A DNA stretch of 64,000 nt, taken from NCBI GenBank assembly GCA_947685225.1, contig CANTUV010000003.1, positions 9,370,001 through 9,434,000 on the forward strand, given 5' to 3'. The position numbers and the translations under genes were made by a program. The notes beneath the pieces were generated by a model that searched no databases, had not been told where the DNA came from, and was given only the letters and a program-made list of their open reading frames with translations. Shown piece by piece: positions 33,873 to 44,640 of this stretch (position 1 is its first letter; every line of letters starts with the position of its first letter). This DNA comes from Garcia nutans. Its lineage: Eukaryota; Streptophyta; Magnoliopsida; Malpighiales; Euphorbiaceae.

Positions 33873-34036
33873 GAGGTATGTTTCCACTTGTTGGATACCT
33901 CATTAGTTAAATATCATGTAATTTAAATTGCTTTTCTATTTTAGAACCAATGTAAAGGAAATGTTTCTACCTTTTGGTGGGTGTCCTATTTAGGCATGGG
34001 ATGTAAGGACATGTTTCCATCTTCGGATGGGTGTCC
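33873..34036 (+). other. Three related hairpins near the LTR end
   Basis: H1 33873-33901 has outer arms GAGGTAT/ATACCTC. H2 (33956-33986) and H3 (34006-34036) have outer arms AGGACA/TGTCC(T); in this copy H2 carries one change (AGGAAA). All three share ATGTTTC(C/T)A on the 5' side followed by an inner stem: CCAC/GTGG type, ACC/GGT and CCATC/GATGG. The H3 loop here is C-TTCG-G. The trio is present in every Tat LTR in the window. Confidence 0.8.
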
Positions 34037-34295
34037 ATTTATTTGCTTTGTTTGAACCTTGCTTTGATTTTAATATATTGATGCTTTCTTTTAATTATTA
34101 TGTGTCATATGGATAATATTGTTGTATTTAAGAATTTTATAATATTAAGACTTATAAAGGAGGTCGGTTCCAATGAACCGGGCGTTGTGGGAGTGCCGGG
34201 TCATTTCTCACCTTCCCCACACGTACCCAACTTTCCGAACCCATTAAGGGGTTGGGGATTCCTTAGGAATCCCTTTTTTTTCCCGGCCCGTCCGG

Positions 34296-34307
34296 GTGGC
34301 GACTCCA
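34296..34307 (+). other. Internal PBS-like motif in the LTR
   Basis: GTGGCGACTCCA is identical to the first 12 bases of the PBS region at 34413-34431, 117 bp downstream. The motif is kept, with few changes, in all Tat LTRs of the window (for example 3610, 13365, 19848, 28490, 43015 and 47435). Confidence 0.8.
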
Positions 34308-34413
34308 TTTTCTCCAGACTTAGGTTCGTGTTCTCTAAGGCCTCGAGCCTAAACAGTTTCGAAGTCGCAAGAACCATTCCACCGGGAGTAGTGGCAAAAA
34401 TCCCCGCTCACAG

Positions 34414-34431
34414 TGGCGACTCCACTGGGGA
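34414..34431 (+). other. Primer-binding site of element A
   Basis: TGGCGACTCCACTGGGGA starts one base after the LTR end. The tRNA partner would end in TCCCCAGTGGAGTCGCCA. This type is described for Ogre elements as tRNA-Arg (recalled, not checked). Confidence 0.92.
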
Positions 34432-35587
34432 TAAGAGAAGTTGATTCCATTGGTCTTTATATTATTCTATTCTTTCTTATAATGATATTATCCATTGCAT
34501 CATATTTGATTACATCGTGTGCGTGAGTTAGGACACCCGTGTTACCCATGTTATGTTATGTAAGGGATACCATACTTTCACTCAAGGTATGGAGATCGAG
34601 CATGTCATAACCACTCATAGTCTTGTACCATTTGGTATATACTTGCAATGGGAACCTAAGTCTTTTTACCCAAAGACTAAAACTCATGTAATTGGCCTAG
34701 TTACTTTCCTTAGGTTTTACCCCAAATGCATGTTGTTTAACTATGGTTAATTTATTTTGGCTTAAATCATGGCTTATTTGGTTTGTTCTTTTTCTAATAT
34801 GACCTAAGTACATTTGCAAGCTTGAAATAAATTTTTCTTTAAAGTCAAAAAGACCAAAGCTATTTTCAAAATTTTTCAAGATGGTCTTTGGACATAAGAC
34901 TTTTTCTAAAAACAAATCAAAAATTCTTTGGCCCATGGCCCAAATACTAAGCCCAAAATCTATTTTTCTAAAATTTTTTTATAATGGGCTTAGAAAAAAA
35001 ATTGTTTTTATCCAACCTCTCCTTACAAAGAGCTTGCAAAAATATTTAGGTCAATTAAGAAATACCAAAAAATCAATTGTGAGCCTAGTTTATACTAAGA
35101 ACAAATTAATCATGGGCTTGTTTTTGGCATGAATCATTAGTTACCTTTTTCAAGTGAGAAATCTATTTATGATAAACCTCTTAATTTAGTTTTAATCCAA
35201 TATAGCATAAAAGCTACTTTAGTTGGTTGGATGGATTAAAACCTAATTAATGGGAATTATCATGAATGGATTTCCATTTTCAAAAATATAACTATTGGTT
35301 GAAACGTCTGAGGGAATTATTTGAAAATAAGATACCCCATGATGGTATTTTGTTAACCATATACCTAGGAAAAGAGACTCGCCATTCGTATGTGGATGTT
35401 ATAAGATTGGAAGGAACGTCCTAATTATCCTTGTTTGTTGTTTGTGCATACATGCATAGATTTGCATCTCATTAATCCTCTCTGGCTCACAGCCCTGGAT
35501 TACGATAGTTCTAAAGCTTACAACAATTCGACCTACGCCGGAGACAAATTATCTAGCAACGACTCAATCACTTGCTCACCTAAAACA
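34432..35587 (+). other. 5' leader of element A
   Basis: Non-coding leader of about 1.15 kb, colinear with B and C. From 35435 the frame entering gag is open, but its codons before the gag methionine begin with TTG, so translation there is unsupported. A true Ogre would carry an extra ORF upstream of gag; none is visible here. Confidence 0.7.
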
Positions 35588-36981
35588 ATAGAGCCCGAAC
35601 AAATTCAAAGGATGGTGGATGAGGCCCTCAATGCCAAGATGGAAGAAATCAAAGAGGCCCTAGCTGAGACCATGAAGAACCTGTTGACTGCAATCTTAGA
35701 GAACCATGCCGAGGCATTTGCTAGCACTAAGAAACCAAAGGATAAAGGGAAGACCAAAGTTAGTGAAGTAGTTTTTGATGATGAAAAGGTGATCATTGAT
35801 GATGATGATTGGGCTCAATACTACCAAGATGTTCAAGAGAAGAAGAAAGAACAGAAGGTTGATGAGAAAGTAACTACTGAAAAGACCGAGACATCCGATG
35901 TTGAAAAGATGATTCTTGATTTAGAAAAGAAATTTGAGAAGAAGCTGAAAACCGAAGAGATGTCTGAGATCGATAAAATATTTGAACAAGATGAAGAAGT
36001 CTCGTACAAGTTCATGATGCCATCCTTTGCAAAGTACAATGGCACCGAAAATTCTCATCTCCATGTGAAGCAGTATATCACTGCCATGCAGTTTGCCCGA
36101 GCTACTAAGACTCAAACCCTAAGGTACTTTATGCTCTCATTGGACCCTGTTGTCCAAAATTGGTTCAATACCTTAGATGATGGAACACAAAAGAGTTGGG
36201 ATCTACTTTACAAAGCCTTCATCCAACAATATGGATATAATGTTGAGTTAGAAGTTACCTTAATGGAAGTGGAGTCCATTAGAAAAAGGCCAAATGAGAA
36301 TTTTGTGGACTATGTGAAGAGATGGAGAAATAAGGCTGCTTTACTCAAGAAGAGGCCCGATGAATCTGATCAAATAAGGATGATTGTGAGAGGGGTGTTG
36401 CCTAATCTCCATGAAAGGATGTCTCACACCCTTATAAGGGATTTCAAAGATCTTCTCCAAGCTGGTCTACAAATTGAAGAGTGGGAAAGGGAGAAGAATC
36501 GCTTTTCAATAAAAAGGAATGAGAAAGGGAACAACTAGCCTAACAATCAAAACACACAAAAAGAAGTTGATGTTAATGTAACCGGTCAAGGGAATAAAAG
36601 ATAATTCTCAAAATTGGGGAAACCTCTATCTTGGGTTTTAGCAAGCTACAAAAGAAAGGGTTATTGCAACCATTAGGTCCCCGACCTTTACATAATCCAT
36701 TGCCACCAAACTTCAATGCCGAGGCCTTCTATCAATTTCATCAAATGCTAGGAAATGAAACAGATAAATGTGCTCGTCTGAGGCATGAGATCCAAGACCT
36801 AATCGATAGTGGCAAGCTACCTGAGCCGGATAAGCCCAATACCAAGGACAACCCTTTGCCTAAATTTAGAAGAGTGCCACCACCAGCAACCTTTATGGTG
36901 GGAAAAGGATTGGAAGAAGATTTTGTTTTATCCTCTTTTCAAGATGGGAATGTTGAAGATGTGAAAGGAAAAGAAGCCTAA
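35588..36981 (+). pseudogene. Tat/Ogre-type gag of element A, almost intact
   Basis: Best preserved gag of the window. The conserved start codon of B and C (ATG before EPEQIQRM) is ATA here (35588-35590), so the next ATG is at 35612. The frame is open to 36538: charged N-terminal part, acidic VIIDDDDWAQYY segment, KKFEKKLKTEEMSEIDKIFE, and gag core (YITAMQFARATKTQTLRYF, VVQNWFNTLDDG, WDLLYKAFIQQYGYNVELE, RPNENFVDYVKRWRNKAALL). A TAG near 36536 and a frame change before 36631 cut off the C-terminus. The knuckle is decayed to FYQFHQMLGNETDKC: the first Cys is Tyr and a His is Asn. It ends FVLSSFQDGNVEDVKGKEA with no pol. Confidence 0.9.
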
Positions 36982-39390
36982 CTCAATGAACTTTCCTTAG
37001 CTTGAATGTTTCTTTTCAATTTTACTTTCTTTAATTGGAACTATCGTGTTTTTCAAATTTAAATTTGTTTGAATAAATTACTTTTATGAAAAATTTTGTT
37101 GGTCTTTGTTCATTTTGATGCTCAACCAATGAGGAATCTAGCTTGATGTTCATAAATTAATGTGTCTAGGCATCATGACTCGAATGACTTTACTAGGTGA
37201 GGGAATTGCTCTATAGCATTGAGTTATGTATGGTTACTTAGAGAGGGCTCCTGCATAATTACCTTTGTTAAGGTCATAGTCAGTCTTAGAACATGCTTTG
37301 ACAAACTTTCGAGGCGAAATTGAACTCTACTTATTTAAGAGAAAAATGATCTAGGCATTGTTTTGTTAGCCAACAACTAGTATCCACCCATTAAATATCA
37401 ATCTCTAGTTGTCCCTTTGAGCCTTCATAAAATTTTAGCTTTCTTTTCATTGGCATATAAACTCAACAACCTACCCTGAGCTGTTGTGATACTTTTGACA
37501 AATCTTATGATCACTAATGTGAAGAGGCAAGAAGATCAAAGAAAGCAATAAATAGTCAAGATCATGAAGATAGTTGAAGTTCTCAAGACCATAAAGATAA
37601 TTGAAGTTTTCAAGACCATAAGGGTAGTTGAAGTTTTCCTAATATCTCCAATATATCAAGATAGCATAAGAGTGACAAATGATTTATCCCTGTTAAAGAA
37701 GATTTATGTTACTCCACTTATCCATTATTGGAAGCCCAAGTTGGTACAAACAAGACAACTCTATTTGAGCTAGAACCAAAAAAGGAAAGAAAGAAAGAAA
37801 AAGAAAGAAAAGAGAAAAGAAAGAAAAAAAAAGAGAAAAAAAGATAAAAGAAAAGAAAAGAAAGAAAATAAAACCTAAAAAGGCGGTCCAGAAAGCCAAC
37901 TGAGTTTTCTTTTACCTAAAGCAGCGAAAGGCTTCCATTTGGATCATAAAGACATTTTTACCAAATATACAATCAAAATTGGAGAAAAAAAGAGGAAGAC
38001 CGTCCAGTTCTTGAAAATTTTGTACTTGATAGTCCTACAAGAAAGAAGGACAAAATGATAAAATGATAAAAGAAAGGGAAGAGTAAGGAAGGGGAAGAGT
38101 AAGGAAGAGAAATAAAAGGGAAGAGTAAGAAAAGTAAAGAGGAAAGAAAAGGGAAAAAAAGAAAATAAACAGATTTGGGTCTTAAACTTTTTGCAAGGGC
38201 AAAAACTATCCTAATCAAGATACAGATTAATGCCAAGAAGATAGAAGGAATTTGGAGTCTAGCAAGATTGCCGCCAAGCTGCCTAAAATTCAAACAAGAA
38301 ATTTATAGTGTGAGGGTTTGTCCATTGTGTCACATCAGCTCCTATCTCAAAATGGCATTCATTTAACCCATGTCCCTCATAGTCCTCATTTCAAGCCTAT
38401 CAAAGACATGTTGATCTCTCTTGGTAGGTAGAGTCTATTAGTGGAGATAGTTTGGATAAGCATGCATATGAGATAGACAATATTTAAACTCAAATGAAAC
38501 CTTTGGCCAAGTAATGTGTATGTGCCTATCTGAAGGGTAACAATTCTTGCTTAAATATAAATAATTCCCGAGTTTAGTATGGTAACTAGGGCTGTTATTT
38601 TATAAATATGTTAATTTGAAAAGTCGAGTCCTGAGGTACATTGACATTAATTTGGCAAAACCAACATTTGATTTCAAAATTAAAATTGAAAAATCAAAAT
38701 AAAAAAAAATGTTTTGTCATACAGAGCCTTCAAGTTAAGGGAAGTATGTTGAACCTCCAAAGGACACATTGGGCAAAGGAAATGATTATTAGCAAGGTCA
38801 TGAAGAAGCTATCAGCCGACATGCTATGGGTGTATCCCTGACTCTACAGCTTGGGGTCTCCACCGCTCATGTTTTCATCATCTTGAAGATAAAAGCCATA
38901 AATGCAAAGCTTTCGATCATTCGCGAGACTTGAACGAGCATCAAAAAGGAACCAATGAGAACACTTCTGCTAATCACCTCGGTCTATGAGTCGATGGAAT
39001 GACTGAGTATTATTCATGCATACATGAGCATATCACATCGCACTTTTTTGTCTTGTGTTGTCTATTCTTTGGCAAAATGAACAACAAACACCCTGTGAAT
39101 TAAAGAATTGAAAGAAGATATTGAATCAAGGAGGCTTGGAAAGCCTATTCGCATGTGGAAGCCCCAGTCACTTTGCAAAGAGAAGAAATGCGTGCTTATG
39201 CAAAGAACTAGACAAGAAAAACATCAATCAAAGCTTGCATGAAAGAAAAAATCCTTGGGGGGGGGGCAAGGAGAGGATATAAGATCCAATCAAAATTGGA
39301 GAAAAAAAGAAAAAGCAGTTGCAAGGGAAAGGTGGTTAAAGTACAAAAACTCCCTTGAAAGATCAAAACAAGGAAAGAAGAGCATGGATC
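36982..39390 (+). other. 3' UTR of element A, first part
   Basis: No gene supported. It has a purine tract at 37770-37885 (A/G only) and a second AAAGAGAAAG-rich stretch at 38030-38165. The region 38510-38530 is the uninterrupted counterpart of the family-B LTR insertion site. A GGGGGGGGGCAAGGAGAGGATAT stretch near 39257 resembles an internal PPT; the equivalent in H is where the PMD gene begins and ends. Confidence 0.8.
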
Positions 39391-39670
39391 AAGCAAGACA
39401 TGGCCAAGCCAAATCAAGCTTGGCCGTGTCATCTCAAAGGAAATCTTGGCAGAACATGACACGGCCAAGCCACTAGCCGTGTCTCACCTAAAGGGCAAAG
39501 TCAAGAAGGACCAAGCAAAGAGAGAAAAGAAACAGTAGGTGACACTGGCAGGAGACACGGTTACAAGCTTGGCCGTGTCCCATTCTAAGCCAAGAACAAA
39601 GAAGAACCAAAGAAAAGACACAGAAGCTGACACACCCAGGAGACACGGCAAGCCACTGGCCGTGTCACTC
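39390..39670 (+). repeat. ACACGGCC/GGCCGTGTC palindromic repeats in A 3' UTR
   Basis: Four units of GACACGGCCAAGC (or GACATGG..) facing GGCCGTGTC within 20-60 bp. They resemble in style, not in full sequence, the TGACACG/CGTGTCA units of the Tekay-type LTRs. Confidence 0.7.
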
Positions 39671-39689
39671 CCATCTTCAAAGAACAAAG

Positions 39690-39860
39690 AAGCCCCGATT
39701 TCAAAGGATGAAGATCCATTTTCAAGGGTGAAGACCAAATCTCTAAGAATGAAGATCCATTTTCAAGGGTGAAGACCCGATCTCCAAGATGAAGATCCAT
39801 TTACAAAGGTGAAGACCTCGATTTTCAAGGATGAAGATCCATTCTGAGGGTGAAGAATCA
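39690..39860 (+). repeat. GAAGATCC/GAAGACC repeats
   Basis: Alternating GGATGAAGATCC and GGGTGAAGACCC units. They match, reversed, the larger array at 61012-61765 in element F. The arms GGAT/ATCC and GGGT/ACCC alternate around a constant GAAG. Confidence 0.8.
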
Positions 39861-39923
39861 CAATGCATAGAACAACCAAAGCAGTTAGACTTCTCAACTA
39901 ATAAAAGGTTAGTCAAATTCATT

Positions 39924-40530
39924 CTTGGGTCCAAGTGCCCAAATTAAATCAAAATCAATTCAATCTCGGGTCCAAGTACCCAATCTCGGGTCCCAAATCA
40001 AATCCCAATCCAATTTAGGAACGAGTATCCAAAGCCAGTTTAGGATCGAGTATCCAAATCTAGTTAGGATCGAGTGTCCAAATCCAGTTAGGATCGAGTA
40101 TCCAAAGCCAATTTAGGATCGAGTATCCAAATCAAGTTTAGGATCAAGTATCCGAATCCAGTTAGGATCAAGTATCTCAATCCAGTTTAGGATCGAGTAT
40201 CCAAACCCTATTTAGGATCAAGTGTCCAAATCTAGTTAGGATCGAGTATCCGAACCCAATTTAGGATCGAGTATCCCAATCCAGTTTAGGATCGAGTATC
40301 CAAAGCCAATTTAGGATCGAGTATCCAAATCAAGTTTAGGATTGAGTATCCAAACCCAATTTAGGATCAAGTATCCTAATCCAGTTTAGGATCGAGTATC
40401 CAAAGCAAATTTAGGATCGAGTATCCAAATCCAGTTAGGATCGAGTGTCCTAATCCAGTTAGGATCGAGTATCCCAATCAAATTTAGGATCGAGTATCCA
40501 AATCCAATTTAGGATCGAGTATCTAAATCT
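39924..40530 (+). repeat. 3' UTR array, GGATCGAGTATCC units
   Basis: Begins with a few GGGTCCAAGTACCC units, then about 24 units of GGATCGAGTATCC in a 22-24 bp period (spacer AAATCCAATTTA). Each unit has arms GGAT/ATCC around CGAGT; variants GTGTCC keep a G-T pair. Flanked directly by the next array. Confidence 0.88.
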
Positions 40531-40533
40531 CTC

Positions 40534-40960
40534 GGGTCCAGAACCCAAAATACCCTTAGGTGCAGAACCTATAATCTCTTCTAAGTCCAGAACTTAGCTC
40601 GGGTCCAGAACCCAAATTATCCTTAGGTCCATAACCTAGAATCTCTTTTGAGTCCAGAACTCGAATAGGGTCCAGAACCCAAATTTACCATTAGGTCCAG
40701 AACCTAGAATTATCCTTGAGTCTAGAACTCGAACCGGGTCCAGAACCCAAATTTTTCTTAGGTCCAGAACCTAGAATCATCCTTGAGTCCAGAACTCAAA
40801 CCTGGTCCAGAACCCAAATTTTCCTTGGGTCCAGAACCTAGAATCATCTTTGAGTCCAGAACTCGAACCGGGGTCCAGATCCCAAACTTTTCTTAGGTCT
40901 AGAACCTAGAATTTATCCTTGAGTCCAGAACTCAAACCGGGTCCAGAACCCAAAACCTCA
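40534..40960 (+). repeat. 3' UTR array of covarying CCAGA hairpins
   Basis: About 20 units with constant loop CCAGA and changing but complementary arms: GGGT/ACCC (40736-40748), TAGGT/ACCTA (40759-40773), TTGAGT/ACTCAA (40783-40799) and CTAAGT/ACTTAG (40581-40597). Few units break pairing. Located just before the PPT. Confidence 0.9.
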
Positions 40961-41021
40961 ACCATCTCAAAAATTAAGTCTTATTGCTTTTCAATCTCTT
41001 TCACTAAAGTTTCAGATTTTT

Positions 41022-41037
41022 CAAGCAGGGGGCAAAC
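41022..41037 (+). other. Polypurine tract of element A
   Basis: CAAGCAGGGGGCAAAC directly before TGTAGACCC of the 3' LTR. Confidence 0.92.
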
Positions 41038-43131
41038 TGTAGACCCTTAATTTTTGACCCGGTCCGGTCCAATATATTTTATTTAGTCCAAAAAATTTTT
41101 TGTGTTGCCTAATATATTTATTTTGGTCCAAAATAATTTTTGTGTTGCCATTTCGCTCACAGGATTTTCCTGCGAGCGAAATGGTCCCCCGCTCCTCGCC
41201 CACTGCCACAGCCGACTACGGCAGATCTTTTTCTCCAGCGCAATTTTTCCTGCGGCAATTTTTTCGGCAGCGCAATTTTTCTGACGCAAATTTTTTGAAA
41301 CCTAATTCAATTAGGTTTCGATTTCCTTTTCTTATCAATATTATTTTTCATTATTAATTAGGAATAAACCATATGAAACCTCTATAAATAAGGACCAAAG
41401 GCAATCAAATAAGGGGAGGCCGAGGGAAAAAAATGGACAGTAGCTTGAAAAAGTGGATCCAAATCCGTGAAGGAAATCAGCTTGAATCAAGCTAATTTTT
41501 TAAGGGAGCAGAAAAATGATTTAAGCAATTCAAAGTAAAAAAATACTTGTCTTTAACTTTGTTCATCCAAGAAGCAATTTTGGTGTAACTAACAAAATAA
41601 GGTTTGAATTCTTAATTCCTTTTATTTTTTGTTTTCACAGTAGCTTAATCATCCTTTGGTTTCTTTTAGATTAAAAACTTTATAACCTCAATTCACCTTT
41701 TGTAAGGTTTGAAAATCTTAAATCGTGGCTTTATTTTCTAAAAGTTTAAAGTTATTAGATATATTTCTTCAAAACTCCAAAACCAAAATTTGTTTTCCAA
41801 ATTTTCAAAATTCAAAATTGTGTTCTGTTAATTTCCCAAAAGCTTTAAAAATATCTTTTTTTTTTTGCTTTATGAACTTTAAATCGTTGGTTTATTTTCA
41901 TAAAATTACAAAAAATTTTCAATTGCTTTTTCCAAATCCTAAAAAACAAAGCATCCACCGAAACTCTAATTCTAAAACACTAAAGCCATAATTCAACTCC
42001 AACACTCAATAGTAAAAACCCTAACCCCCTTAAAACCCTAAACCCTAATTTTTCTAAACCTAAATCCTTTAAAATTTTAAAAAACCATAGAACCACAAAT
42101 ATTTTAAATTCGCACAGTAAGCAACAATTCATTAATCATAAACCACAAATCAAAAGTATTTTAAAGTATCCAAAACTCTAGTTTCATGATTTCACCATTT
42201 AAACCTTAATTTGGTTAATCAAAGTGTCTTACCAACCTTTTAAAAACATAAAATCCTTAATCTATTTTAATTCTTTGAAAAGTCACAGTAGCTTAAACCC
42301 ATGAAAATCCAAAACCCTAAATACATGAAATAAAAGATCCTAAATGGAAACAGTAGCTATAACTTATATCTTTTATTTGCCTTATTCAATTCTATATTTA
42401 ATTATGCTTTGATTTATTCTATATGCTTTAATTTATTTATGTTCAATGCTTGGTTTATTTAATTTATCATGGATGGATGTTTACATTCTATTGATGTTTA
42501 ATACTTTTGATGAATGATTTATTTATTATGAATGGTTATTTACTTTTATCAATTTTTTTAGATTTCCAAATGTTGTAAGAGGTATGTTTCCACTTGTTGG
42601 ATACCTCATTAGTTAAATATCATGTAATTTAAATTGCTTTTCTATTTTAGAACCAATGTAAAGGACATGTTTCTACCTTTCGGTGGGTGTCCTATTTAGG
42701 CATGGGATGTAAGAACATTTTTCCATCTTCGGATGGGTGTCCATTTATTTGCTTTGTTTGGACCTTGCTTTGATTTTAATATATTGATGCTTTCTTTTAA
42801 TTATTATGTGTAATATGGATAATATTGTTGTATTTATGAATTTTATAATATTAAGACCTATAAAGGAGGTCGTTCCAATGAACCGGGCGTTGTGGGGGTG
42901 CTGGGCCATTTCTCACCTTCCCCACACATACCCAACTTTTCGAACCCATTAAGGGGTTGGGGATTCCTTAGGAATCGAGTCATCCACCCCTTTCTTTTTT
43001 CCCAGCCCGTCCAGGTGGCGACTCCATTTTCTCCGGACTTAGGTCCGTGTTCTCTAATGCCCCGAGCCTAAACAGTGCCGTAGCGGCAAGAACCATTCCA
43101 CCGGGAGCGGGGGTGAAAATCCCCGCTCTCA
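41038..43131 (+). repeat. 3' LTR of element A
   Basis: TGTAGACCCTTAATTTTTGA.. to ..CCCCGCTCTCA. The U3 hairpin at 41148-41184 pairs CCATTTCGCTC with GAGCGAAATGG and CAGGA with TCCTG. TATA box TCTATAAATA at 41381-41390. AAACCCTAA-rich at 42018-42060, three terminal hairpins at about 42580-42745. Followed by target copy GACAG. Confidence 0.93.
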
Positions 43132-43136
43132 GACAG

Positions 43137-44640
43137 TTTAACTTGAATTGGTCCAACCCAACCAAAAATTCGATCAAAATTAGAGAAAAAGGAGAAAGGC
43201 CATCTAGTTATTGAAAGTTCTGTACTTGACAGTCCTAAAAGGAAGAAGGACAAAATGATAAAATTCTCAAAGAAAGGGAAGAATAAGAAAAATAAAAAGA
43301 AAGAAAAGGGAGAAGAAGAAAAGAAGCAAATTTCGATACCAAACATTTTGCAAGGGTAAAGACTGTCCTAATCAAGATCCAGATTAATGCCAAGAAGATA
43401 GAAAGAACTTAGAGTCTAGCAAGATTGCTCCCAACTGCCTAAAGTTCAAACAAGAAATTTGTAGTGTGAGGGTTTGTCCATTGTGTCACAATAGCTCCAA
43501 CTTACAAATGGCCTTCATTTAAACCCATGTCCCTTATAGACCCCATTTCAAGCCTATCAAAGACCTGTTGATCTCTCTTGGTAGGTAGAGTCTATTAGTG
43601 GAGATAGTTTGAATAAGCATGCATATGAGATAGATAATATTTAAACTAAATGAGATCTTTGACCAAGTAATGTATATGTGCCCAACTGAAGTGCAAGAAT
43701 TCTTGCTTAAATAGAAATAATTCCTGAGTTTAGTACAATAACTAGGGTTGTGATGTTATAGATATGTTAATTTGAAAAATCAAGTCCTGAGGTAAATTGA
43801 CATTGATTTGGCAAATCCAACATTTGATTAAAAAAAAATGTTTTTGTCACACGAAGCATTCAAGTTAAGATAAGTTTGTTGAACCGTCAAAACTCGCAGG
43901 ACACATTTGGCAAAGGAAATGATTATTGGCAAGGTCATGAAGAAGCTACCAACTAACATAGTTTGAAATGGATGAATCCCTGACTCTGCTGCTTGGGGTC
44001 TCCACCACTCATGTTCTCAACATCATGAAGGTAAAAGCCATAAATGCAAGGCTTTCTTTCATTCCAATGCAAGACTTGAACGAGCGTCAAAAAGGAACTG
44101 ATGAGAACACTTCAGCTATCACCATGATCTGTGAGTCCATGGAACCACTGTATGTATTATCCAAGCATATCATGCATACATGAGCATATCACATCGCACT
44201 TTCTTGTCTTGTATTGTCTATTCTTTTTCAAAGTAAACAGCAAACACCCTGTGAAGTAAAGAATCAAAAGAAGATATTGAATCAAGGGGACATGGAAAGC
44301 CTATTGCTTGACGAAGCTCTGGTCATTTCGCAAAAGAAAGAAGAGATGCATGTTTATGCAAAGAACAAGACAAAATAAAAAAATCAATCAAAGTTTGCAT
44401 GGAAAAAATCTTTGGTTTGATCATACACAGGGGGCAAAGTTTCTATTTTTCAATTTTTTTTAAAGTTTATATACCAAACATTTTCAAACTCACTTGCAAA
44501 TATTTTGCCACACAGGGGGCAAGGAGAAGATATGAGGGCCAACTTAAAATAGTTGAATTTTTGCAAAAGGAATAACAAAAGAACGGAAGAACCAGTTAAG
44601 CCAGAATCCTCAACTAATAAAAGGTTAGTCAAATCCAATC
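43137..44640 (+). other. 3' UTR of element B, right part
   Basis: Resumes B after the insertion of A: GTTTAACTTGAATTGGTCC continues the sequence cut at 32346. It has a purine-rich stretch at 43180-43330. Two PPT-like ACACAGGGGGCAA motifs at about 44425 and 44510 lie 90 bp apart; in element H this interval holds the 2.9-kb PMD gene. No coding region is supported. Confidence 0.8.

Larger units (their letters stand above)
32347..34412 (+). repeat. 5' LTR of element A
   Basis: TGTAGACCCTTAATTTTTGA.. to ..CCCCGCTCACA, followed by the PBS. The U3 hairpin is at 32522-32556. The TATA position reads TCAATAAATA (about 32675) where the 3' LTR has TCTATAAATA (41381-41390), so the promoter copy that drives genomic RNA is weakened. 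AAACCCTAA motifs lie near 33310-33360, terminal hairpins at 33873-33901, 33956-33986 and 34006-34036, the CCGGTTC hairpin at 34164-34181 and an internal PBS-like copy at 34296-34307. Confidence 0.93.
32347..43131 (+). mobile_element. Complete gag-only Tat element A with TSD GATAG/GACAG
   Basis: 10.8 kb with two LTRs of about 2.07 and 2.09 kb that are nearly identical over long stretches, PBS, gag, a long 3' UTR with arrays, and PPT. The target duplication is GATAG (32342-32346) and GACAG (43132-43136), one C-to-T change; the empty site GGACAGTTTGAC is readable (reversed) at 24760-24770. Between the gag stop (36981) and the PPT (41022) there is no protease, RT, RNase H or integrase. It is therefore a non-autonomous element, as in the TR-GAG type described in plants. 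It is the youngest large insertion here. Confidence 0.92.
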
